Source: Vespula vulgaris (Eukaryota; Arthropoda; Insecta; Hymenoptera; Vespidae). Taken from it: DNA of 64,000 nt. The notes beneath the pieces are model-generated. The model did not search any database, was not told where the DNA came from, and worked only from the letters and a program-made list of their open reading frames with translations. A program made the translations under genes and the position numbers. The DNA lies in NCBI RefSeq assembly GCF_905475345.1, contig NC_066586.1, positions 2,361,001-2,425,000 of the forward strand, in the 5' to 3' direction. This document shows, one piece after another, positions 53,404 through 64,000 of this stretch. The stretch's first letter is position 1. Each line of letters opens with the position of its first letter.

Positions 53404-56061
53404 CCCAAATTTCGGGGGGGTTCGTTGATATCTTGTTAAAAGAAAAATACCATATACCAATAGTTCACCCCTTTTAACGCATTGCCACAGCAAAAATGAA
53501 TTTTTTTCGATGGACACGGTCTGATAATTTGCATTCCGTGTGATTCGCTTTCAACTGTAATAGTACGTTTTGATATTGGACGAATTCGTTCCTCGTTCCT
53601 CTCATTCGTTCGTTTCATTTCAATATTTACTCTTCGTCGGTTTAAAAAGCGACCCGCGCGATCGATCGTCATTTGCAAAACAAAACAAAGAGAAAAAAAA
53701 AGAAAAAAGAAATTTGCATCGGTAATCGAAACGAGTCCGATAAAAAATTTTCGAAGAAAATTCCTTCGTTACGTTCGATTAATGACAACACGATCAATAC
53801 GTACAATAATCAACAACTTCTCGTGGACAATATAGCGGTTAGGTTCTATCACGAACACAATTTCCGTATCGTGACTTTAAATTACATCACGAATTTTCCC
53901 TTGTCTTTTTTTATGTTTCATACCTTTTTTTCCTTCTTTTTCTTTTTTTTTTTTATTTTTCACTTCTACCTATGAAACGAGATAATAACGATATAAATTA
54001 TGGGTTCAATTTGGATATCATGCGATCGTGTCGGTATTGCTACATATCTTAAACTTTCTTCACGATAATATTACTTCTGATTAGTCTGTCGAGATTAACC
54101 CGAAAGACTTTGTTTCTGGAAACGCAACATGGATACTTTCGCGTCTATGTTCTTATTACGGTAAAAAAAAAAAAAAAGAAAAAAGAACAAGAAAAAAAAT
54201 AAATAAAGACAAGAAAGAAAGAAAGAAAAAAGATCGTAGATCGTGCTTAATTTACTCGCTAATAAATCATTATTATATCCTCGCTAATATTCCATTCGAA
54301 TATATATCGACAATCCCTTTGAGAAAATATTCGTGCAACATTTATAACTCTTATACTTAAAGGAACTATAAAGAAAAGTGTATTAACGTGCTTGCAAGAA
54401 AGCGTTTCGAACGTAAATATATGTACATGCTTTTTGAAGAGAAGGTAGAATGCGGAGAAACACGTTCGTAGATACATAGGAAGTAACAGGGAGCGGCACC
54501 TGAGGGTATAATCATCCTTTTACGTTAGCCCGGCGTCGTAGGGATGGTACGAAGGCAATCCAACCCCGCAAAAAGACCGAACGTTGTATCGTAGCTTCGT
54601 CGAAAGAGGTGAAACCAGCGACTTACACTATCTAAAGATACGCTTCGATCATTAACTCTCGTACGTGTAGGAACATCGATAGCTCGCAAGTTGATCGTAA
54701 ATTCACCTTTCTCGAGATTATATAGACAATGTCGTAAGATAGTTTACGAAAGAAAATAGAAGCTTAGTAATATATTTTTCAAAGCCTCTCGACGAATATC
54801 AACAAAAATTTCATATCGAAATGATTATCGTTTTAATTAAGATGTATGTATATCGTATGCGTATGTGATATTACGTGTTATTAGAAATTTTCTAATACTT
54901 TTCTCAACGATATATAAAATATAATTTTAATTTTCAAAAATATATATATACATATATATATCTGTATATAGTTTTGTATAACTATTTTATGCGTATACAC
55001 GTGACTATGTCCCCAAGTATAAAAAATGCAAAAAAAAAAAATGATTCACCAAATCCAGTCAGTTTTATTTTACTCGGATTTTTTACTCGGATTCAATCTG
55101 ATCAGGTCAGATCTATCTTAAAAAATATGAAAATTAAAAAATTTTAACGCGATCTTTGTGCAAAGTTCTTCAAGTTTATCGTAAAGTCAAATAATTATTA
55201 CTATCGCGTGTAACTAATCACAAGGTTCATCCGAAATATTTGTTTAATTTTTAATACTTAAGGAAATTATCGCGTACGTACATTTAATTCGAGCGTACTA
55301 CATATACGTATATATATATTTTTTTTAACGAAACAAGAAAAAAGAAGGGAAGGTGCATCTCGCAGTTATTTTTTGTTTGACTTTTTTAACGAGGCACGTT
55401 ATTTCCACATGCATTGCACAGCTAGCTCGAGGCCTCGTTACGACGTTTGTAATGAACGTCGCGACTCGTGTAACCTTTCTCTTACGAAATTGATGCGAAT
55501 GTATAGCTACAATAATAATTTCACCGTAGAACACTCGAAACGCAGTAACACGTACATATACGTACGTATACATACATATATATATATATATAAAAATAGA
55601 CGTCCATGTATATATAAAATCAACACGTTCGCAAATATATTCGAAGACAATTCGGGAAAGGATTTTTGACGATAGAATTTTTATCGTTGGTCAGGTTGAC
55701 CTAAAAAAAGAGCTTTCGTATCGTCGTAAAAGCCAACGACACAAAATTTAAATCAAGGGAACGTGGAATGATAAGAATATGAGAACAAACATCGGTGAGG
55801 GAAAAAAATGAGAAAAGAAAGACAGATAGAAAGAAAGATAGAATGAGAGGAAAGAGAAAGAAAGAGAGAGATAGGCAAGGTCCACATTCGCGTTAAGAAA
55901 ATAACAAGCGGGAATCGTGGGAAAGTTCATAAAGAGCCAAGTTAAAAGGATATTCAGGCGTGCGTGAATGCGCGCGCATGCTTATTCAAAAGAGAGATTA
56001 TAAAAGAGGGATGACTACAACGATGACGACGACGACGACGACAGTGATAACGTTAACACCT

Positions 56062-56096
<35 letters not shown>

Positions 56097-57299
56097 CTTT
56101 TTCTCTTTCTCTTTTTACTACGTAGGAAGGACGACGAAAAGTAAAATCCTTTTTTTCTTTTCACTACAAACACAAAATTTTAACGGAAACAAGGCGCGAA
56201 CGTGGCGTTCCAGATTTCGTTTCAGCAGTTCTTCGTAGAATAAGGAGAAAGGGACGAGGGGGATGAAAACGTGCCACTTCTTTTGATCTCGTGTGCCGTT
56301 TCTCTTACAATACGCTTCACGATGTGCACCCGGTTGTCTTCTTCACCGACGTTCTCCACTTTGTCCTCTTCCTTCTCCTCGTCCTCATCCTCATCCTCCT
56401 TCACGTCATTAACAATATCGTCCGCTCGTGCGACCCGGAATTACACGCCGCAATCCGTGAGACGAAACGAACCGAACGCCGAGAGTCGTACAAAATAGAG
56501 AAGACGAGAGAGAGAGTGAGAAAGGGAGAAAAGAGAAAGAAAAAGAAAAAAAAAGAAGGGAAGAAAAAAGAATAGAAAAAAGAAACAGATACGTGTAACG
56601 AGTTTGTATTTGAACGACGAAACTAGACACACTCTCTTATCTACTCCGACGAGCCTTAGAAAATCCGTGATGCTTCCGTGCCCTTAAGCGTCTCTCTCTT
56701 TCTCTTTCTTCTTTTTTATTCTTTTTTTTTTATTTCTTTTTTCACCCACCAAGTTACATTAATCCCCTTCAACATCGTTCCGTCTTGTACTCGCACCGAG
56801 ATCGAATTTTAGCGAGTTGCGGAACGATTTCAGATAATTTATACGAAAAGTTTGAACTTGTATAGAAGGAGTTAGTATCCGAGACTTCATATATCATCGA
56901 TTTATCGGCATCTTCTTCTTCTTTTTTTTTTTGGTTTCTCTTCTTTTGTCAAAAATAATAATCGTTGTACGTTATTGTTTTCGTTCTTTTTTTTTTTCTT
57001 TTTTCTTTTCCTTACAATTTTTTCGTCGCGCGCGACGGAAGAACTCTAAGGGTTTAAAATCGACGAGAACAATTTATCCACAAATATTAGTAATCCTGTA
57101 GAGAAAGTAGACGAGATTTTTCTTAAAATTACTGTTCAAGATCGGTATATATGTATATTCGATCGAACAAATTTACCTTGTAGTAAAAATAAGGATACCG
57201 TTGCAGTTTCAACGAGAAAAGAAAAAGTAAATAAATGGAGAAAAGAAAGAAAGAAAAAAGAAAGAAAAAAAGGGGTAAAAAACAAAAAAAAAGGAAAAA

Positions 57300-57600
57300 T
57301 ATCACAAAAGTTGAGCTTTATACCGGCTGACTTGAGTCTCCCTAGGAAAAAGGGCGTGGTTTTTGACGTCAGAGCGAGACGCTGTGGGCTGGTAACCGAG
57401 AATTTCTCGAGTCCGCTACTATTCCAGGTGAACAACAACGTGAAACTATAGTTCGAGTTCGGCGAACTAGCATTGTCACAGCTTGCCACCCGCATTTCAA
57501 CGTGAAACCGGCTGCATGGATTTTGCGGCTTTCGCGAAAATTCAAGCGACCATGTTCTTTGGCTCATGAACCTGTCGCTCATCTAGGTCGACATGGATCC
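57300..57600. promoter_or_regulatory. Non-repetitive island with CRE and GGGCGTGG sites
   Basis: Contains gggcgtgg (57352-57359) and the perfect palindromic CRE tgacgtca (57364-57371), then about 200 bases of unique sequence. An open frame runs through it on the - strand, but half of that frame is low-complexity and it resembles no family I know. Confidence 0.28.
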
Positions 57601-57878
57601 CAAGTCGATTATTCGCAGATGTTGTAAAACTATTTGTCAAGATATTGCAAAACTATTGATTCTCGATGAATTTACGATCTCATCTAATAACATCTGATAA
57701 TCAGAAAAAAAAATAAATAAATAAATTATTCAATTATATTTTGATCAAAAGAATTCACACTGATGTAAATAAATATGATCGGTAGATATATTTTCATAGA
57801 AACGGATATTAATTTCATACAAACTATAAATGTAGTTAACAGAGAAAACCAAAAATAATGTAAAAAGATATAAGAGAG

Positions 57879-57929
<51 letters not shown>

Positions 57930-57930
57930 G
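57879..57930. repeat. (GA)n microsatellite
   Basis: A near-perfect GA repeat of about 46 bases. Confidence 0.96.
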
Positions 57931-60143
57931 GGTGTGTTCTCGCAACAACATACTTCAAATTTCGATCGGCATCAGTGAGGACGTTAGCTGATGTCAGCAA
58001 TATCGATGTTGAGTCGATATCGTGAGTCGATCGTAAAACGATCGTCAGCCGGTCTTATTGAATCTTAGTCTCCTTGTCCGATACGTCGAATATCTATCGA
58101 ATGCATTTGCACGGTGTGTCTAAAAAATAATCCAAAGGGAATTGCTAGCACTCACTGTTCAAGATAGAAAAGGTCCAACAGAGAGTTGCGCATGTTAGTT
58201 TCTCTTGAATTTCATTTTGACGGGGTACACCTTTCTTTTTAGCGGCCGATACGAAATAAAACGAAACGTTTATCGAAATAAAACGTAAAGACACGTAATG
58301 AAAAGAAAATCCCACGGATAGCGTAAGACGATTTTAACGTTCGAGCTCGAGCTAACTCGATACAAACTTTCTTTTCTATTTTTTTCTATTCGAAAGAAAA
58401 CGAGAAAGAGGGAGAGAGAGAGAGAGAGAAAAGAGAGAAATAGAGAGCTGGCAGTTTTATTCGTTCGCTAGCAAACACACCAGATGCAAATAAATGTTTG
58501 CTCTCTTCTCTCCTCTTTTCTTCTCGTTCGATTCAACGACAAACTAAAGTCGATCTTCGAAACCGTTCTTTCTTGTCTCCTTCACCGAACGCTTTCGCTT
58601 TTCTTGACACTCTTGGAAAATAACGCCAAGCGTTGAACGATCGTTCGTTCTTTCTTCGAACGTACCTCGTACCTCTTGACTTCTCAAATCGCGAAAGAGA
58701 TTCCTCGATAAAAAAGAAATTACTGAGCATCGCAAAAATCTTCTGAGAGGAGCTGGTAAGACTTTCCTGTTAAAAGGTTCAAGCGTAATATGGACGTCGT
58801 TCTTATCCAACACGTCGCAGCACATTTTCACAAAACTGCACGTCGTATTCTTTCTTTCTCTTTCCCTCCCTCTCTTTCTCTCTCTCTCTTTCTCTCTCTG
58901 TCTATCTCTCTCGCTTTTTCGTTTTCTCTATGTTTCTCTTTCCCTACCCTTTCCACGTTCCATCTTCTCTCGTTCTCGCCTGACTTTCAATGTCTTTTTT
59001 CTCCGTGCCGGAATGTAAACCTTTTGTCCGTGTCGTAGCGAGTATATATCGTCGTTCTTTTCGAAAGCTCGAGAAAAGCTTCTCTTTTAGAACACGTTGG
59101 ACTTTTATTGCAACGGATCTTCGCTAACGTTCAAATCGATGCGACTACGAAACGAAAGAATATTCTTACGTATTAAAATAAATAGATATTATCTAGGAAT
59201 CGTAATTTAACAGATCGTGGATAAATTTTTAATGAGATTCTTTTCAAAGAGAAAACTATCGTTAGAGCTAAGCGATCTAACGCTTTGATCGACGGCGTCA
59301 ACAAACGCGACGTTTTAATTAAAATAATTTTATTCTGACGTTACGATGCAACGTGTAATAGTTAACGAGTGTTACTTAATCGCATACGTTATCGCGTTTG
59401 TTCTCCATTTAATATTTTAATATTTCACTTTCTCTCAAGAAGAATTTAAATACGTGAATCTGCGAACGGTAGAAAGTGTACTTTTTCTACGTAGACCAAG
59501 CTTTGAAAACCAGGCTGGAGTTTTCTACTACGTTCCTTTCTTTACTTCTCCAACCTTTCTCTTTTTCTTCTTTCCTACTTTTCTTCTTTCCTCCTTCTCC
59601 TCTTACTTCTCTCCCTCCTCTTCCTCGTTCTCCTTCTCGTTCTTCGTGCTTGCACGCCGCGCGAAATCTATTCAATTTACTTTTTTCTAGCAAGGGATCT
59701 ACTACGACGAAAGGAGATGTCTCTGTAGAGAAAAAGCGAGCAAGAGCGTAAGGACGACGAGCGAATAGCTAAGATCGTCCGTTAAAGTACACACGACTGT
59801 TCCCAACTACGACGGTGCTTAAAGCTTCGAGGGTCTTTCAAACTTCACAATTTCGTTCTCTTAGCGTCAAAGATTTCCTTCTGTGATTTTCCTAAAGCTC
59901 TATTTTTTTGCAACCCCTCGTTTTTCCTACCAACGACTTTAACGATCCCCGATTTCGATCTTTCATACTTGGAGATTCGTGAGGATCGTTTAATTAAAGC
60001 TACGAATCCCTTCGTTTTCTCTAAAGACAAATAAAACATAAAAAAGGAAACAGAGAAGGGAACAAAAAGTAAAGGCAAAAGTTTTTTTTTTTCGAAAGGA
60101 CATACAGTTGGATTAGAATACAAATTTTCTCTTTCTCTCTCTC

Positions 60144-60149
60144 TTCTTA

Positions 60150-60190
<41 letters not shown>
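60144..60190. repeat. (AT)n microsatellite
   Basis: About 38 bases of AT, preceded by an A run. Confidence 0.95.
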
Positions 60191-60191
<1 letters not shown>

Positions 60192-60944
60192 TTTGATCTA
60201 GTCATTTCCCCTTCCTATTAAAAAAAATAAATAAATAAAAAATAAAAAGAAATAATTACTTCGAAATAACCCTATTCGATTTCTCTGTTAGAACGTTTCA
60301 ATAAATTGGAAGAAGAAGAACAAAAGGTTAACAGTCTTTTAGCATCGTCTGTTATAGTCGTCAATAAAAGAGCGTTAACTCACGAAAAAGCATTAAGATC
60401 GGACGAGAAAATTCTCCAAGGAATTTTTAAGCGCGAGAATTCGTAAAAGTTTTTACCATTCTCATGGAATCCATTGGCATTGGTGTATGAGAAGGCTGCC
60501 CAGCTAGTAGAAGAAGATTCGGAGGTGAAGCGTGTATTTTCGGAATCGAATACGGGCGCTCGTATAAATTCCAAGCGCGAATTGTTATTACTATGGATGC
60601 TAGACGTTTCGTCGAAGAGTGCTTACCCGCATATCGTCTCCCATAAATGTCCAACTATGCTTCCGTCGGTAGCTCATCGAGAACTGTGAGAAAATCGAAA
60701 TTCGTACTCCTCTCTCTTTCTCTCTCTATCTATCTATCTATCTATCTTTCTTTTTCTTTCTCTTCGTAGTCCATCAAGCTTTGCTTTTTCTTTCACTTGA
60801 AAAAAGAAAAGAATGATGGGTTTGGTTGGTGGTCGATCGTAGGAATTCCTACTGAAATGTCTTCTACTCATTACGTGCTTAACGAAAAAGAAACGTCCGT
60901 TCCTCCGTTCCTCCCGTTTCGATGGAAATGTAGAAAAAACGATG

Positions 60945-60947
60945 AAA

Positions 60948-60987
<40 letters not shown>

Positions 60988-60990
60988 AAA
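60945..60990. repeat. (GAAA)n tetranucleotide array
   Basis: About 11 gaaa units within a purine-only stretch. Confidence 0.95.
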
Positions 60991-62739
60991 ACAGAAAGAA
61001 AGAAAAAAAAGCGAGGACAGAGAAGAGGAAGGAAGCCGAATCGAAAGCTTTCCGAGATTGGCCGTTGGAAAGCTCGCCCGGGTAACATAGAGCCATGGCT
61101 GAATGTTCGAGTACTAATCCTAGTGTAATAATGGCTTACGCGCTCGCAAGCTCGTTTCTAGTAGCGAGGACGTGGCCGGTCTCTACTTGACTCCGCGGTA
61201 TTACCGACCACTTCTACCCTCATCGGACGTGACCTCCAACCCATTATACGATCCTTTTTATTCCGTTATATGACCCGTGAAGCTTTTCGGCTTTCCGCCA
61301 CGAATCGAGACAAAAAAGAAAAAAAGAAAACTGAAAAAAAAAGAAAAGAAAAAAATTCATATTCATAATTCTCCATTCGAGGAGGATTGACAAACGTTTG
61401 ACGATGTTTGAACGGCATGGTTAAAATAAATAATTTCTTTTTCTAATAAACTGGGTTAAAGAAAGAAAACGAATGTTGTTTTTCTTTCTTTCTTTCTAAC
61501 TTTCTTTTTCTTTCTTTTTTTTTTTTTTTTTTTTTTGAATCGAAATAAAGAAATGGCAGGTTTTCCTCGAGTGATAAAAATAAATATCGATCGTGTAATC
61601 GTCGTAAAGTTTTGTACTCTTACATTGCTTCTACATTTTTAAAGATCTCGAGATATCGCGGCATCCTTCGCATAGATTTAAGAAGAAGATTGATATATAG
61701 GAAATATCGTCGGATCTATGTAAACATAACCACTGATATATATCGTACATGCATACATACATTTTTTAAAGGATATTCTCGAAAGTGTGAACGTAAAAAA
61801 GAAGAGGAAGAAGAAGAAGAAGGGGAGAAAAAAATACACACGTCGTTGCATCGAAAAAGAAAAAAAAAGAAAGCGAAAGAGAGAGAGAGAGATAGAGATA
61901 TCTTTTAAGATTCTCGTAAATCCCCGTTACCACCCTCGTTGCTTATACTCTGCTGACATTGTATTTCCATACCAAAGGTTAATCCATAACTTAATCGATT
62001 TAAATGAAAATTCATGATCTTGAAAGGAAAATGATTGAGAGGGAGAGTTAAAAGCGTACGATCTATCTATACTTTCACTTCTCAAGAATATCGTTTTCTT
62101 AACCTACGAACTATCGCGAAAAGGGAACGGGATTTATTCGAACGCGAATGAATTCGAACGGGATGGAAGGGTGTTGCGAAGAAAAACGCCGACGTAAGCG
62201 GCGAATAAAGAAGTGGAAAGAGACAGAAAGGAGATATATAGATAGAGTGAGGTAGGAGAGAGAAAGAGAGAGAGAGAGAGAGGAGGAAAGGAAAAAAAGA
62301 GAAAAAAAAGAAAAAAAGGAAGAAAGAAAGAAAGAAAAGAAGAAGAAGGGTCGGAAGAGTGGCATCGAACGTTACTTTCGAAATAGATACGAAGTGTTCT
62401 CCCTTTCCAGTCGACTCTAGTACGCCAAAGGAAGATCGTGGAAAAGTCACGCGCGCCGTTTGTCCTCCTCTCTCTCTCTCTCTCTCTCTCTCTTATTCTC
62501 TAGCAAAACCACTACGAATAACAACTTTAGGCTTTGCTACTTTGCCAGCTCGAAACCGAATGCTACTACGGTATTAGCATCGTTCGACTTTGCCTCTATT
62601 TTCCAAACAATTTCCAAACAAATTCACATGTTTCTCTGAAGTAACCATTTCGATTCAATTTACATATATATATATATGAAACTATGTAGATACATGAACT
62701 AATCAACATTGATATGTTTTTTCTATTTCTTTTTTACAG

Positions 62740-62848
62740 CGACAGCGGCATGGCCGAGGCAGGAGCAGCCCTGTCCAATAGCAGGAGACTTTTGCATGAA
62801 CGGTGGTACCTGCCTATTTTTTGAGACTGTCGGTGAACCAGCATGCAG
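62740..62848 (+). CDS. vn: vein-like internal exon C: EGF domain, first four cysteines
   Basis: Encodes most of a neuregulin-type EGF domain, the part expected to bind and activate the EGF receptor. Seen: a long T-rich tract and acceptor ttttttacag (AG at 62738-62739), and donor cag|gtgaat (GT at 62849-62850). It enters in phase 1 (a from exon B plus cg gives Thr) and leaves in phase 2. The reading is a short linker with W and P, then CPIAGDFCMNGGTC, ten residues, and a fourth Cys. Cysteine codons start at 62772, 62793, 62811 and 62844, giving spacing C-x6-C-x5-C-x10-C; FCxNGGxC is typical of EGFR/ErbB ligands. Cysteines five and six must lie in the next exon; I found no matching exon in the remaining 1.15 kb. 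Read-through meets tga immediately. The Ig-to-EGF linker is only about 20 residues, as in Ig-type neuregulins. The name vein rests on domain order and motif, not on an alignment. Confidence 0.92.

Positions 62849-64000
<1,152 letters not shown>

Larger units (their letters stand above)
43173..62739 (+). other. 19.6-kb intron between the Ig and EGF parts
   Basis: Bounded by gtaagt and ttttacag; phase 1; length 19,567 bases. It holds (TG)n at 43425-43452, GAAA-type tetramers at 43960-44005, CT tracts at 44460-44497, 45765-45805, 46945-46985, 51040-51110, 56060-56095 and 58860-58960, GA tracts at 47162-47195, 48118-48185 (with GATA) and 57879-57930, (AT)n at 53371-53403 and 60144-60190, and (GAAA)n at 60945-60990. 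Non-repetitive islands lie near 44.19-44.42 (with a possible alternative exon), 45.24-45.4, 50.03-50.2, 51.7-51.85, 54.49-54.62, 57.3-57.6, 60.45-60.69 and 61.1-61.3 kb. No second gene was recognised on either strand. Confidence 0.9.

Overview
This window reads as eukaryotic, almost certainly insect, genomic DNA. It is AT-rich but keeps many CpG (tcga/cgaa/cgtt) words. It is crowded with short tandem repeats, mostly (CT)n/(GA)n, plus tetranucleotides, (AT)n, trinucleotides and A- or T-rich tracts. That texture, together with the one gene recognised, fits a hymenopteran (bee, wasp or ant). The order is inference; 'insect' is firmer. There is no operon structure, no recognisable rRNA or tRNA, and no intact transposon or CRISPR array.

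The only protein-coding gene I can support is on the + strand, and only its inside is visible. Three exons, at 11887-12049, 43030-43172 and 62740-62848, have good splice signals and fit together in reading phase (phase 2 between the first pair, phase 1 between the second). Together they encode one immunoglobulin C2/I-set domain, a short linker and the first four cysteines of a neuregulin-type EGF domain. Ig followed by a single EGF domain is the layout of vein (vn), the secreted neuregulin-like ligand of the insect EGF receptor. The 5' part (signal peptide and long N-terminal region) and the 3' part (last two EGF cysteines and C-terminus) lie outside the window.

Layout: 1-11886 is the end of the upstream intron and holds a GC-rich island at about 6290-6900. 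12050-43029 is a 31-kb intron that splits the Ig domain. 43173-62739 is a 19.6-kb intron between the Ig and EGF parts. 62849-64000 is the start of the next intron. Only 415 of 64,000 bases are confidently coding. The rest is intron, with microsatellites separated by non-repetitive islands that may be enhancers for a developmentally regulated signalling gene.

The points most worth a second look are: a possible alternative 3'-terminal exon at 44276-44541 that is in phase with the Ig exon; an island at 6.3-6.9 kb with an inverted TAGGTAG pair and three TGACGT half-sites; a 24-copy hexamer array open in all six frames next to a phase-compatible splice donor; a MITE-like inverted repeat at 15261-15384; and a diverged tandem duplication of about 222 bp near 40.3-40.8 kb. 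None of these amounts to a clearly new biological system.
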